64,000 nt of DNA from Acidobacteriota bacterium (GTDB lineage Bacteria; Acidobacteriota; Thermoanaerobaculia; Multivoradales; Multivoraceae), in assembly GCA_028875725.1 (NCBI GenBank), contig JAPPCR010000023.1, positions 62,001 through 126,000 of the forward strand, read 5' to 3'. Below, in pieces: positions 44,834 through 55,699 of this stretch. The notes under the pieces are model-generated. The model saw only the letters and a program-made list of their open reading frames with translations. It made no database searches and was not told the origin of the DNA. Position numbers and translations under genes: made by a program. Every line of letters starts with the position of its first letter. The first letter of the stretch is position 1.

Positions 44834-45883
44834 TCAGCCGCCGATGCGGAACATCTCGACGCGTTCCGCGATCGGCTGGAGGCCGGCGCGGAGGCGTTCG
44901 GCGCGGACTTCGGAGTAGCGGTCCTCGCGTTGACGCCAGTGCTGCGCCAGGAAGGCGAGCAGTTCCTCGTCCGTGGCGCCGGCGCGGAGGCGGTCGCGGA
45001 GCGACGGACCGGTGTCGGCGAAGAGGCAGGTATAGAGACGGCCGTCGGATGACAGGCGGGCTCTGGCGCAGTCGCCGCAGAAGGGGCGGCTGATCGAGGG
45101 GATGACGCCGAACTCGACGCCGTCGTCCAGATAGCGGAAACGCTCGGCGACGTCGCTGGGCTGGGCGCGGTCGACGGGCTCGAAGGCCCAGCGTTCGGCG
45201 ATGCGGTCGGCGATGCCGGAGGCGGTCACGACCTGGTCGAGGCTCCAGTCGTTCACGGTGCCGACGTCCATGAACTCGATGAAGCGGACGATGTGGCCCC
45301 GCTCCTTGAAGTAGCTCGCGATGTCGGCGACTTCGTCCTCGTTCGTGCCCTTCATGACGACGGTGTTGATCTTGATCGGCCCAAGACCAGCGTCGGCAGC
45401 GGCGTCGATCCCTTCCAGCACCTCGCGGACGCCGTGGCCGAGGCCGGTGACCCGGCCGAAGACGTCGTCGTGCAGGGACTCGACGCTGACGGTCACCCGG
45501 TCGAGGCCGGCGTCGGCCAGCGCCTGCGCCTTGGCGCCGAGCAGGGCGCCGTTCGTCGTCAACGCCAGATCCTCGACTCCCGGCACGGCGGCCAGAATCC
45601 GGACCAGTTCCTCGATGTCCCGCCGCAGCAGGGGCTCGCCGCCGGTCAGCCGCAGTTTGCGGACGCCGAGTTGCACGAACAGCCGCACCAGGCGCTCGAT
45701 CTCCTCGAAGGTCATCAGCTGCTGCCTGGGCAGGAACTTGTACTCCCGGTCCGCCGGCATGCAGAAGGTGCAGCGGAAGTTGCAGCGGTCGATGACCGAG
45801 ATGCGCAGGTCGCGCACCGGCCGGCCGAGGCGGTCGATGACCGGCAGAGCCGAGGCGCCGCCGTTCGTGGAGTCGAGAGGCAT
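44834..45883 (-). CDS. moaA: GTP 3',8-cyclase (molybdenum cofactor)
   Basis: A 349-residue radical SAM enzyme that begins molybdopterin synthesis. The N-terminal 4Fe-4S motif is CNFRCTFC, followed by LRLTGGEPLLRRDIEEL and ALTTNGALL; the second cluster uses CGDCARARLSSDGRLYTC near residue 270. It ends in GG, as MoaA proteins do. No other moa genes are adjacent. Confidence 0.95.
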   Translation of the reverse strand: MPLDSTNGGASALPVIDRLGRPVRDLRISVIDRCNFRCTFCMPADREYKFLPRQQLMTFEEIERLVRLFVQLGVRKLRLTGGEPLLRRDIEELVRILAAVPGVEDLALTTNGALLGAKAQALADAGLDRVTVSVESLHDDVFGRVTGLGHGVREVLEGIDAAADAGLGPIKINTVVMKGTNEDEVADIASYFKERGHIVRFIEFMDVGTVNDWSLDQVVTASGIADRIAERWAFEPVDRAQPSDVAERFRYLDDGVEFGVIPSISRPFCGDCARARLSSDGRLYTCLFADTGPSLRDRLRAGATDEELLAFLAQHWRQREDRYSEVRAERLRAGLQPIAERVEMFRIGG

Positions 45884-45907
45884 GAGCGGACAATGCTACG
45901 CGAGCGC

Positions 45908-46843
45908 TCAGCGCTCGCTGCGCAGCCAGTTGTCGATCAGACGGCGGGCGATAGAGAACGGCGGCGGTAGCCGCACCTCGCGGGCGCGGAGCGCGTACTC
46001 CAGTTCGGCGCGGGTCGCCCACACCGCCTGCTCCAGCTCTTCCGTGTCCACCCGCACGTCGCCGCCGGGCGACGTCGCATAGAAGCCGAGCATGATCGAC
46101 GTCGGGAACGGCCAGGGCTGGGAGGAGTGATAGCGGACAGCATCCACCGCGATGCCGGTTTCCTCCCGGACCTCGCGGGCAACCGCGCTCTCCAGGCTCT
46201 CGCCGGGTTCGACGAAGCCGGCGAGGGCCGAGAACATGCCCGGCGGCCAGGAGGCCTGGCGGCCGAGCAGACAGGATCCGTCTTCCGCTGCAGGGCCCGT
46301 GTGGACAAGCATGATGACGGCCGGGTCGGTCCGGGGAAAGTGCTCGATGCCGCACGCCGTGCACACCCGCAGGTGGCCGGCGTTGCGGCTCTCGGTCGCC
46401 GCGCCGCACTGGCCGCAGAAGCGGTGCCGGCGATGCCATGTAGCCATGGCGCGGGCGTAGGCAAGCAGGTTGCCGCCGCGGCCGCTCATCGCGGCGCCGA
46501 CCTGGCGCAGCTCGACGAAACGGCCGGCGCCCCTGAGCGGTCCGGCGAGCGGATCCTCCCGGTCGGAGAGGTCGATCGAGAAGTAGGCGACCCCCTCCGC
46601 TTCGCCCAGGAAGACGACGTCCTCCGCCTGCTCGACCAGCCCGGCCGCCTCGACGGCTGCCACCGTGCCCGGAACCGGACCCTGGTCCCCGGCGTGCGCA
46701 TCGAACACGAAGCTTCGCTCACGCCACACCGCCGTCAACTGGCTGGCGGGGTCGGCGAGGCGGCGCGCCAGCCACTCGGCGTCGGCGCGCCGCTCCGAAC
46801 GCCGGTCGACCGCCGGTTCGGCCAGTGCGTTGTGGGATCTCAT
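45908..46843 (-). CDS. nudC: NADH pyrophosphatase (Nudix)
   Basis: About 311 residues from the ATG at 46843. The zinc ribbon CGQC ... CTAC occurs near residues 142-160, the Nudix box is GFVEPGESLESAVAREVREE with TGI after it, and the SQPWPFPTS motif is specific to NudC/NUDT12. It hydrolyses NADH and may remove NAD caps from RNA. It is transcribed with tlpA upstream and moaA downstream. Confidence 0.93.
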   Translation of the reverse strand: MRSHNALAEPAVDRRSERRADAEWLARRLADPASQLTAVWRERSFVFDAHAGDQGPVPGTVAAVEAAGLVEQAEDVVFLGEAEGVAYFSIDLSDREDPLAGPLRGAGRFVELRQVGAAMSGRGGNLLAYARAMATWHRRHRFCGQCGAATESRNAGHLRVCTACGIEHFPRTDPAVIMLVHTGPAAEDGSCLLGRQASWPPGMFSALAGFVEPGESLESAVAREVREETGIAVDAVRYHSSQPWPFPTSIMLGFYATSPGGDVRVDTEELEQAVWATRAELEYALRAREVRLPPPFSIARRLIDNWLRSER

Positions 46844-46886
46844 GAGGCCCCGGTCGAGCCCGGAGTGGGGCCGGTCCCCCCGCCGG

Positions 46887-47456
46887 TCAGGATCCCCCGC
46901 CGGCTTCAAGCAGTTCGAGAACAGCCTCCTCGAACTCCGCGTAGAGCATCCGTCCGAGGTGAACGTTGGTCAGTTCGCCGCCACGGTCGAAGAACATGGT
47001 CGTCGGTAGCGCACCGGGCCACTCTGGATCGAACGAGGTCACGAACTCCACCGAGTCGCTCTCCCCGGCGCTGGCCAGATAGGAAACCAGCCCCGGCGCC
47101 CGTTTGGCGAAGAACGGCCGCACCCGGTCCTCGAGCTTCTCGGGATCGTCCATCGAGACGGCGACCACGACGAGGCCGCGGTCGGCGTAGCGCTCCTGCA
47201 GAAGATCGAGCTCAGGCAGCTCCTGGAGGCAGGGGATGCACCACGTGGCCCAGTAGTTGACCACGACGACCTTGCCGAGGTGATGCTCCAGCACGGCGCG
47301 GAACTGGTCAGCGGTCGCCGGATGGACCGTGTCCGGCTCGAGCAGGTGCTCCACCGGCACCGCTTCGTCCGCGAGAGCGGGCGGCAGGACGGCGATCGCT
47401 GCCGCCATCGGAATCAGTGCCCACAGGATTGCCGGTGCGAGTCGCTTCGTGTTCAA
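46887..47456 (-). CDS. Exported TlpA/ResA-like thioredoxin
   Basis: About 189 residues from a TTG at 47456 preceded by GGGAGGAAG, which decides the start. The signal sequence APAILWALIPMAAAIAVLPPALA leads to a thioredoxin fold with VVVNYWATWCIPCLQELPEL (CxxC) and ALPTTMFFDRGGELTNVHLG containing the cis-Pro. Such periplasmic proteins keep cysteines reduced or assist cytochrome c maturation. The partner here is not identified. Confidence 0.85.
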   Translation of the reverse strand: MNTKRLAPAILWALIPMAAAIAVLPPALADEAVPVEHLLEPDTVHPATADQFRAVLEHHLGKVVVVNYWATWCIPCLQELPELDLLQERYADRGLVVVAVSMDDPEKLEDRVRPFFAKRAPGLVSYLASAGESDSVEFVTSFDPEWPGALPTTMFFDRGGELTNVHLGRMLYAEFEEAVLELLEAGGGS

Positions 47457-47530
47457 GGGTCTTCCTCCCGTGGAGTGCGTCGAGCTGGTGCGCGACGAAC
47501 CGAGTATAGGCGTCTCGGAGTGGTCGGCGC

Positions 47531-48433
47531 TCAGGTGAGGGCGCGGTAGGTCGGGCCTTCGCACTCGACGTGGCCGGCTCGCTGGAGACGATCCAGATGC
47601 AACTGCATGCTCCACCGTTCCGCCTTCGGAATGCCGTCCCCCTGGTCGCGCGGCCGGTACACGAAGCGGTGGGCGACGATGTCGTCCATCGTTCGCGGTT
47701 CCGCCAGGTACTCGAGCAGGCGCCGTTCGCGGTCGGCGATGCGCTCGACGTAGCGGTCCAGGCGAGCGAGGAACGCCTCCCGGTCGGCGAGCAGGCCGAT
47801 GTGGTGGCCGGTGACGTAGTGCCTGGCCTCGATATCGCGCACCAGCTCGAGCGAACGTTCGAACGCTTCCAGGTCGGACCAGGCGTCGCCGTAGTACGGG
47901 CCGAATCCGGTCAGGTCGATGTCGCCCAGGAACAGGACGCCGTCTGGTTCGATCAGCAGTGCGCAGTGGCCGCGGGTATGACCGGGCGTGTGGATCACCC
48001 GCACCGACACCCCGCCGCCGAGCTCGAACAGGTCGCCGTCCCGGAAAGGCACGGCGTCGGGCCGGGGTTCATAGAAGAACGTCGTCTTCAGGAAGTGGCC
48101 GTACTCCTCATGGCGCTCTGGCTCGACGCCGAAGATGCTCAGAAAGCCGTCGAAGTCGAGCAGGCCGGGCAGATCCTCCTCGTGGACGTACACGGGCGCG
48201 TCCCGAAACAGGGGCAGCGCGGCCGTGTGGTCCTCGTGACAGTGGCTGAGCAGCACGAGGTCGACGGCGGGCAGGGCGCTCCGGCCGCGGGCCCGGACGC
48301 CGAGCGACGGGTCGACCAGCATCGTCGACCCGGCGCCCTCGATCAGCAGGGCGTTGTTGTCGGGGTACTTCCCGCCGCCGATGCCGAACAGAATGGTCGC
48401 GGCGCCGAGCCGGCGGTCTTCGAGTTGACCCAC
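47531..48433 (-). CDS. Metallo-beta-lactamase-fold hydrolase
   Basis: A 300-residue MBL-fold protein. LVLLSHCHEDHTAALPLF is the HxHxDH zinc motif, VIHTPGHTRGHCALLI and LFLGDIDLTGFGPYYGD give further ligands, and HYVTGHHIGLL carries the last histidine. A C-terminal helical segment of about 80 residues resembles the winged-helix-like tail of LACTB2-type proteins. Substrate unknown; glyoxalase II-like or nuclease activity is possible. Confidence 0.85.
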   Translation of the reverse strand: MGQLEDRRLGAATILFGIGGGKYPDNNALLIEGAGSTMLVDPSLGVRARGRSALPAVDLVLLSHCHEDHTAALPLFRDAPVYVHEEDLPGLLDFDGFLSIFGVEPERHEEYGHFLKTTFFYEPRPDAVPFRDGDLFELGGGVSVRVIHTPGHTRGHCALLIEPDGVLFLGDIDLTGFGPYYGDAWSDLEAFERSLELVRDIEARHYVTGHHIGLLADREAFLARLDRYVERIADRERRLLEYLAEPRTMDDIVAHRFVYRPRDQGDGIPKAERWSMQLHLDRLQRAGHVECEGPTYRALT

Positions 48434-48492
48434 GGGAGCGCTACTTCGAGGTGTCTTCGAACGGCTTGCCCGCTCTCGGTTCCTTGGTCACC

Positions 48493-49863
48493 TCAGCCGG
48501 CCGACGCCTCGCCGCCCGTCACCCTGGGAAGCTGCCAGCCATTGTGGTACTCGGCCAGGAGCATCGCGTTCGCCTCGTCGTCGCCTTCGAAGCGTCCCGC
48601 CTCCTGGTCCCAGTAGACCCGCCGGCCGGTGCGGAACGCGATGTTCCCGAGGTGCGCGTTCACGGCGACGAGAGCGCCGACGTCCGCGTTGCAGCGCGGC
48701 TGCTCCCTCGTCTTCATGCACTCGATGAAGTCCTCGGTGTGCTGGGCGAGACCCCGCTGGCTCCGCGAGGCGGTCCGGTCGGGAATGGCGGGCGTCTTGT
48801 AGAACCTCCTGCCGTCCTCGCGGCCGACTTCGGGCAGCACTTCCCAGCCGCTGCGGTCGATGACGAGGGTGCCCTTGTTGCCGACGAACGACACGCCGTG
48901 CCCGCGCTGGTGCGGACCGAGCGCTATCCCCAGGGCGTGCTCCCAGATCATCGTGAAATCGTCGAACTCGTAGACCGCCTGCTGGGTGTCCGGGGTTTCG
49001 ATCGGGGCGTCCGGATAGCCGAACGGACCGCCCAGCGACATGACGGACTTCGGCGCGGTCGCCTTCATGCCCATCAGCACCATGTCGATCAGGTGCACGC
49101 CCCAATCCGTCATCAGGCCGCCGGCGTAGTCCCAGTACCAGCGGAAGTTCCAGTGGAAGCGGTTCTCGTTGAAGGGCCGCTTGGGGGCCGGGCCGAGCCA
49201 CATGTCGTAGTCGACGCCCTTGGGCGGCTTCGAGTCCGGCACGTGCACTGGCGCATCCCATCCCATGTAGGCCCAGGCCTTGGCGGTGCGCACCTGTCCG
49301 AGTTCGCCGGACCAGAGGTACTCCATCGCGTCCTGCCAGTGCTTGCCCGAGCGCTGCCACTGACCGACCTGGACCACCCGGCCGTAGGCCCTGGCCGCCT
49401 GCTGCATGATGCGGACCTCCTCGATCGAGTTCGCCATCGGCTTCTCGACGTAGACGTCCTTCCCCGCCTCGCAGGCGTCCACCATGATCTTGCAGTGCCA
49501 GTGGTCCGGTGTCGCGATGATCACCGCGTCGATCTCTTCGTCCTCGAGCAGCTTGCGGTAGTCGCTGTAGGCGTCCGGCTTGCTGTCGGTCAGCTCCTCG
49601 AAGGACTTGACCCGCTCCCCGAGAACGTTGCCATCCACGTCGCAGAGCGCCGCGCACTCGACCCCGTCGATGTCGAGCATCGAGCCCATGTTGCTCGAAC
49701 CCATGCCCCTCACGCCGATCGCGCCGACCCGGATGCGGTCGCTCGGAGCCACCGCCTTGCCGCGCGCCGGCCGCGCGAACGCCGCGCCCGCCGCGCCGAG
49801 CCCGGTAGCGGCTGCTCCGAGACCGCCCACGCCATGAAGAAAGGAACGCCTGGTCGTCGTCAT
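48493..49863 (-). CDS. Tat-exported Gfo/Idh/MocA-family oxidoreductase
   Basis: A 456-residue protein. The Tat signal is TTTRRSFLHGVGGLGAAATG (twin arginine at residues 5-6), followed by a Rossmann domain (RIRVGAIGVRGMGSSNMGSM) and the conserved EKP in DVYVEKPMANSIEE. The C-terminal Gfo/Idh/MocA beta-sheet domain has WYWDYAGGLMTDWGVHLIDMV. NAD(P)-dependent sugar or cyclitol oxidoreduction in the periplasm is the family role; exported forms carry a tightly bound cofactor. It is divergent from add with a 54-bp gap. Confidence 0.9.
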   Translation of the reverse strand: MTTTRRSFLHGVGGLGAAATGLGAAGAAFARPARGKAVAPSDRIRVGAIGVRGMGSSNMGSMLDIDGVECAALCDVDGNVLGERVKSFEELTDSKPDAYSDYRKLLEDEEIDAVIIATPDHWHCKIMVDACEAGKDVYVEKPMANSIEEVRIMQQAARAYGRVVQVGQWQRSGKHWQDAMEYLWSGELGQVRTAKAWAYMGWDAPVHVPDSKPPKGVDYDMWLGPAPKRPFNENRFHWNFRWYWDYAGGLMTDWGVHLIDMVLMGMKATAPKSVMSLGGPFGYPDAPIETPDTQQAVYEFDDFTMIWEHALGIALGPHQRGHGVSFVGNKGTLVIDRSGWEVLPEVGREDGRRFYKTPAIPDRTASRSQRGLAQHTEDFIECMKTREQPRCNADVGALVAVNAHLGNIAFRTGRRVYWDQEAGRFEGDDEANAMLLAEYHNGWQLPRVTGGEASAG

Positions 49864-49917
49864 CGTCTCGCTCCCCGCTGGAAATCCCCAGTGACCCGAA
49901 TGCCTGTACACTGCGCC

Positions 49918-51174
49918 ATGCAGACCGCGCATGATACCCACTTGAAGGCGCCGCTCTCCCGCGCCGATCTCATCGGCAGGCTTCCGAAGACCGACCTTCA
50001 CGTCCACCTCGACGGTTCGCTCCGGCTCGACACCCTGATCGAGCTTTCGCGCGACGCGCGGCTGGAGCTTCCCTCCCAAACGCCGGAGGGCCTCCTCGAG
50101 CTCGTCTTCAAGGAGAGCTACGACGACCTCGAGGACTATCTGCGCGCCTTCTCCTACACTTCGCCCGCGCTCTGCACGGCTGAAGCGCTGGAACGGGCCG
50201 CCTACGAGCTGGGGGCCGACAACCTGGCCGAGAACGTCTGCTACGTGGAGGTGCGGCTGGCGCCTCAGCTCCACACCGGGCCCGACCTCGACATCGCCGG
50301 CGTGCTGGCCGCGGTCGACCGCGGGCTCGCCCGCGTCCAGCGCGAGCACGAAGCGACGGACAACGTGCGGAACGGCGCCGAGCCACCCTTCCGCTACGGG
50401 ATCATCGCCTGCGCTCTGCGCATGTTCGGCGCCGGCCACAGCCCCTACTACCGGGGACTGTTCACCGCGCTCCACGGCTGGACCAAACCGGAAATCTACG
50501 CTGCCGCCTCTCTGTCGCTCGCCCGTTCCGTCGTCGAGGCGCGGGACCGGCTCGGGCTTCCCGTCGTCGCCTTCGACCTCGCCGGCGCCGAGGCGGGCAA
50601 CCCGGCCGCCGTGCACCGCGACGCCTTCCTGTACGCGCAGCAGCACTTCCTGAAGAAGACGATCCACGCCGGCGAGGCCTACGGGCCCGAGAGCATCTTC
50701 CAGGCGATCACGCTGCTCCAGGCGGACCGTATCGGCCACGGCACCCACCTCTACGCCGCCGACCGGCTCCGCCGCGACAACCCGGACTCCGCGGCGGCCA
50801 GGGACCCCGAGCGCTACATCCGCAACCTGGCCCAGTACATCAGCGACCGGCGGATCACTCTCGAGGTCTGCATCACCTCGAACCTGCAGTCCATCCAGCG
50901 CCTCGAGAGCTTCGCGGACCACCCCTTCGGCCGGATGATCGAGGACCGGCTCTCCGTCACCCTGTGCACCGACAACCGGCTCATGTCCCGCACCACCGTG
51001 ACCAGGGAGATCGCCTCAGCCTGCGAGGCCTTCGACCTGTCGCTCGAGGACCTGCGCAACGTGATCATCTACGGCTTCAAGCGCAGCTTCTACCCCGGCA
51101 CCTACATCGAGAAGCGGGCCTACGTGCGGCGGGTGATCGACTACTACGACGAGGTGGTGGCGGCGGAGACCTAA
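49918..51174 (+). CDS. add: Adenosine deaminase-family hydrolase
   Basis: About 418 residues from the ATG at 49918 (another in-frame ATG lies at 49900). Zinc motif KTDLHVHLDGSLRLD, catalytic HAGEAYGPES and zinc His in RIGHGTHLYA are typical of adenosine/AMP deaminases. The Asp site reads TLCTDNRLMSRTTVTREI, a shifted version of the usual SxNTDDP motif, so the exact substrate (adenosine or a modified adenosine) is not certain. It would feed purine salvage. It overlaps the convergent DUF2277 gene by 4 bases. Confidence 0.85.
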   Translation: MQTAHDTHLKAPLSRADLIGRLPKTDLHVHLDGSLRLDTLIELSRDARLELPSQTPEGLLELVFKESYDDLEDYLRAFSYTSPALCTAEALERAAYELGADNLAENVCYVEVRLAPQLHTGPDLDIAGVLAAVDRGLARVQREHEATDNVRNGAEPPFRYGIIACALRMFGAGHSPYYRGLFTALHGWTKPEIYAAASLSLARSVVEARDRLGLPVVAFDLAGAEAGNPAAVHRDAFLYAQQHFLKKTIHAGEAYGPESIFQAITLLQADRIGHGTHLYAADRLRRDNPDSAAARDPERYIRNLAQYISDRRITLEVCITSNLQSIQRLESFADHPFGRMIEDRLSVTLCTDNRLMSRTTVTREIASACEAFDLSLEDLRNVIIYGFKRSFYPGTYIEKRAYVRRVIDYYDEVVAAET

Positions 51175-51455
51175 CCCGCCGCGGCCATCCGCGCCTGGCG
51201 CCGCCGCCACCGCTCGCGCGCCTTCTCGGCCTCGGCCTCCCGGTTGCGTGGCGGCGCGGTCGTGGTGAGTTCCTGGAGCAACCGGGCAGTCGTTTCGGCG
51301 ACGGCGTTCACCGCCCGTTCGAAGGCGGCTTCGTTCGCGCGCGACGGCTTCGTCGAACCGCTGACCTTGCGCACGTACTGAAGCGCCGCGGCGCGCACTT
51401 CCTCGTCATTGGCCGGCGGCTCGAAGTTGTAGAGGACACGGATGTTCCTGCACAT
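51171..51455 (-). CDS. DUF2277 family protein
   Basis: A 94-residue protein with the DUF2277 signature at its very start (MCRNIRVLYNFEPPANDEEV, then AALQYVRKVSG). A helical middle and a basic, Arg-rich C-terminus follow. The family has no established function. It lies 11 bp downstream of the MT-A70 gene on the same strand. Confidence 0.85.
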   Translation of the reverse strand: MCRNIRVLYNFEPPANDEEVRAAALQYVRKVSGSTKPSRANEAAFERAVNAVAETTARLLQELTTTAPPRNREAEAEKARERWRRRQARMAAAG

Positions 51456-51466
51456 GGTGGTCTCCT

Positions 51467-52099
51467 TCAGCGGACGGCGTCACTCGCCTTCGCGTACGTG
51501 GGCCAGTCCGGTTCGTACTCGCTGCTCTGGTCGCCCCAGGCGGTCCAGAGGTCCGAGTGGCGGCCGCGGGCGAACAGTTCGAGGTACGGGCCCGGACTGC
51601 ACGCTTCGATGATGTCGTAGAGCTCGTCCGGTTTGCGGGAGTGCTCCCGCTTGCGCGATCGGATGATGTTGACCTGGCGGCGGCCGGGAGCCAGCGTGCG
51701 CAGCTTGCCGCGGACGCCGAACAGGACGAGTTCCGTCGTGTTGCGGAAGTAGAAGCCGACGCCGCGGCCGTCGGGGCCGCCGTCCTTGCGCACCTTGTGC
51801 CAGACGAGGTTCGTCTTGTAGGTGAAGCCCCAGCGCTTCATCACGTCGAGGCCTTCCTGGAGGAGGGCGTTGGGCACCCAGAGGTAGAGGTGGGCGGCTT
51901 CGGCGCAGGCGGCGGCCACCGGAATGGCTTCGATCTCGGCCCGCGACAGGGTCGCGTAGCGGCTGAGGCGGTGGTGCTCGGGCGCCACCTTGCCGGTGCG
52001 GTTGGTGAACTGCCAGGGCGGGTCGGCGAGGACTGTGCCGAAGGCGCTGTTGGCGTGAGCGCGTTCGAAGTCGGCGGCGGCCGTCAAGCGGGGCGGCAT
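51467..52099 (-). CDS. MT-A70-family adenine methyltransferase
   Basis: A 210-residue class beta methyltransferase. The catalytic DPPW motif occurs in VLADPPWQFTNRTG near residue 27; TNLVWHKVRKDGGPDGRGVG, a FRNTTELVLFGVRGK block and PGPYLELFARG (SAM-binding region) follow. It should methylate N6 of adenine in DNA or RNA. There is no restriction gene, target-recognition subunit or phage gene next to it, so it looks like an orphan methylase. Confidence 0.88.
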   Translation of the reverse strand: MPPRLTAAADFERAHANSAFGTVLADPPWQFTNRTGKVAPEHHRLSRYATLSRAEIEAIPVAAACAEAAHLYLWVPNALLQEGLDVMKRWGFTYKTNLVWHKVRKDGGPDGRGVGFYFRNTTELVLFGVRGKLRTLAPGRRQVNIIRSRKREHSRKPDELYDIIEACSPGPYLELFARGRHSDLWTAWGDQSSEYEPDWPTYAKASDAVR

Positions 52100-52103
52100 G
52101 GCG

Positions 52104-53741
52104 TCATCGTAGCGCCGAGTAACTCATGAGGAGCCAGGCGTCCGGGTCGATCCGGAGCCGCTCGGGGCGGGCCGGTAGACGCAACGAGGCGGTCGTCCGC
52201 TCGCCTTCGACGTCGACGCGGCCGCGGACGGTGCGGCCGTCGTCGAGTACGGCTTCCACGTCCAGAGGCAGCCGGTAGATCGTCGGACCGAGCTGGGTCA
52301 CCGTCAGCTCGACCGCCGACGTCGCCTCATCGAACCGCCACGCGATCTCCAGCTCCGGCACGCCGGGCCGGCGCAGCCACTGGCCGAAGAACCACTCGAG
52401 ACTCCGGCCGGAGGCCTCCTCCATCACCGCCACAAAGTCGGCGGTCGAGGCGTTCCGGTCGCGGAAGCGCTCGTAGTACGTCCGCATCCCCTTCCAGAAC
52501 GTGCCGTCGCCGACTTCGCCCCGGAGCATGTGCAGCACCCAGGCTGCCTTCTGGTAGACGTTCGGGCTGAGCAGGCGCCGCGGGTCGGGCACGGACTCCG
52601 GCACGATGACCGAGTCCGGCGCCTCCGCCGCGTACGCGAGCACCCGCTCCCGCGCCGCGTCCATCTGGCCCATGAAGCGGCCGCGACCGTACGTCCAGTC
52701 GAGGTAGCAGGCGGTCAGGTAGGTCGCGAAGCCCTCGCTGAGCCAGACGTGCGGCCAGTCGCTCTCGGTAACGGCGTCGCCGAACCACTGGTGGGCGATC
52801 TCGTGCGCGATCAGACCCTCGATGCCGCCTTCGCGGTCGACCGCGTCCTCGTCGTAGAACACGTTGCCGGCGTTCTCCAGGCCGCCCCAGCGGGTCGTGG
52901 TCTGCACGTTGGCGAGCTTGGCGTACGGGTAGTCCCCGAGCCGTCGCTCGAAGGTCCCCAGCACGCGCGGCCCCGGAGCGAACGCCCGCAGGCCGACGTC
53001 CCGATCCTGCGGGTAGACCCAGATCTCCACGGGCACACCGTTGACTTCGCCTTGCCGGTGTCGGACGAAGCGCGCGACGCCGACCGCCATCACCTTGGTG
53101 GCGATGGGAACGCGACTGCGCCACTCGGTGCGACGCATGCCGTCGCCCAGGTCGACCGCCTCGACGAAGGCGCCGGTGGCCACGACCTGGTATTGCGCCG
53201 GCGCCGTGACGACGAAGGCCACGGTCGCCTTGTCCGAGGGATGATCGACAACCGGCAGCCAGTGGTGGGCCCGATCCGGCCAGTTGTCGGCGAAGAAGGT
53301 CCGCTCGCCGTGGCGGTTCGTGCCGATCGCGAAACCGTCGGCGGGGACGCCGCGGTAGCGGATCTCGATGCGGCGTCGTTCGCCGGCAGTAGCCTCGCGG
53401 TCCAGCGCCACGAAGAGCCGGTCGTCCTGCTGCCGGAACTGCAGAGCCATGTCGGCGAGGGTCGCCGAGGAAACGACCATGCCGCCGGCTTCCGGGCCGC
53501 CGTCCGCGGCCGGGTCGTCGAGATCGAACTCGACCTCGCCAACGGGTCGCAGGACGCGAAAGGCGATGGCCGCCCGTCCCTCGATCTCGTCCGTCTGGTC
53601 CGAGAGGTCGAGTTCGAAGCGATAGTCGAGGACGTCGATCGCCGCGCCGGGAAACTGCGCCCGGGCGCCCGGAGACACGGCCAGAAGGAGCGGCAACGCC
53701 AGACGCACCGCAACGTGCCCCAGTCGACGGACCGGGGTCAC
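52104..53741 (-). CDS. Exported M1-family metallopeptidase
   Basis: About 545 residues from a GTG at 53741. A signal peptide (VRLALPLLLAVSPGARAQ) precedes a beta-saddle domain and the gluzincin domain with LIAHEIAHQWFGDAV and the downstream Glu in WLSEGFATYL (HExxH-18-E). The exopeptidase motif reads GGLENAG instead of GAMEN. No C-terminal ERAP-like domain is present. A periplasmic aminopeptidase for peptide scavenging is the likely role. Confidence 0.9.
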   Translation of the reverse strand: MTPVRRLGHVAVRLALPLLLAVSPGARAQFPGAAIDVLDYRFELDLSDQTDEIEGRAAIAFRVLRPVGEVEFDLDDPAADGGPEAGGMVVSSATLADMALQFRQQDDRLFVALDREATAGERRRIEIRYRGVPADGFAIGTNRHGERTFFADNWPDRAHHWLPVVDHPSDKATVAFVVTAPAQYQVVATGAFVEAVDLGDGMRRTEWRSRVPIATKVMAVGVARFVRHRQGEVNGVPVEIWVYPQDRDVGLRAFAPGPRVLGTFERRLGDYPYAKLANVQTTTRWGGLENAGNVFYDEDAVDREGGIEGLIAHEIAHQWFGDAVTESDWPHVWLSEGFATYLTACYLDWTYGRGRFMGQMDAARERVLAYAAEAPDSVIVPESVPDPRRLLSPNVYQKAAWVLHMLRGEVGDGTFWKGMRTYYERFRDRNASTADFVAVMEEASGRSLEWFFGQWLRRPGVPELEIAWRFDEATSAVELTVTQLGPTIYRLPLDVEAVLDDGRTVRGRVDVEGERTTASLRLPARPERLRIDPDAWLLMSYSALR

Positions 53742-53778
53742 GTGCGGTCTCTGGCGCCGGCGTGCGCCGGCGTCAGTC

Positions 53779-54390
53779 TCAGTCGTTGAGGAACTTGTAG
53801 ACGAGCGCCGCCACCGCGCCGCCGACCAGCGGACCCACGCCGTAGAGCGCCAGGGTGTTGGCGTCGAAGCCGCCGCCCGTGATCGCCTCCATGACCTGAG
53901 GACCGAGACCAACTGCGGGATTGAACGCACCACCGGATACACCAGCGCCCGTGTAGAGGGCAGCCGAGAGTGTAAAGCCGATGGCCAGGCCGCCGACAGG
54001 GTTGCCGGCCGACCGCGAGGACATCATGTTCAGGACGACGGTGACGAGCGCGAAGGCGAGCAGCGCCTCGGCCACCACGCCGTGCATGACCGGATGCTCG
54101 GTCGGCATAGGCGCCGTGCTGCCGCCCATCAGGTAGCTGTGGACGAGCCAACCAAGGCAGGCGCCGACAACCTGGGCCACCATGTACTGGACCATGTCGG
54201 CCACGCCGAGCTTGCCGCGCATCCATGCGGCCAGGCTCACTGCCGGGTTGAAGTGTCCGCCGGACAGGTGTCCGCCGCTGTAGACCATCACCGCCAACAT
54301 CAGACCGACGGCGATGGGGTTGTTCCCGCTGAAGGCCACGGCCATCATCAAGAACAGCGTGCCGATGCACTCCATGAGCAGCTTGCGCAT
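53779..54390 (-). CDS. MIP-family aquaporin
   Basis: A 203-residue channel protein with six hydrophobic segments and two NPA boxes: GGHFNPAVSLAAW near residue 47 and GGAFNPAVGLGPQ near residue 155. It lacks the extra loop residues typical of glycerol facilitators, so water or another small neutral solute is more likely. It is divergent from adh with a 158-bp regulatory gap. Confidence 0.92.
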   Translation of the reverse strand: MRKLLMECIGTLFLMMAVAFSGNNPIAVGLMLAVMVYSGGHLSGGHFNPAVSLAAWMRGKLGVADMVQYMVAQVVGACLGWLVHSYLMGGSTAPMPTEHPVMHGVVAEALLAFALVTVVLNMMSSRSAGNPVGGLAIGFTLSAALYTGAGVSGGAFNPAVGLGPQVMEAITGGGFDANTLALYGVGPLVGGAVAALVYKFLND

Positions 54391-55658
<1,268 letters not shown>

Positions 55659-55699
55659 CAGCGCAGGGAACTGGCCGCCGCTGGGTGCGCGGGTCTGAC

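Noticed and set aside
48451..49917. Upstream extension of the adenosine deaminase frame (907 codons)
   Set aside because: It is antisense to the Gfo/Idh/MocA gene; the conserved deaminase begins near residue 20 of the product starting at 49918.
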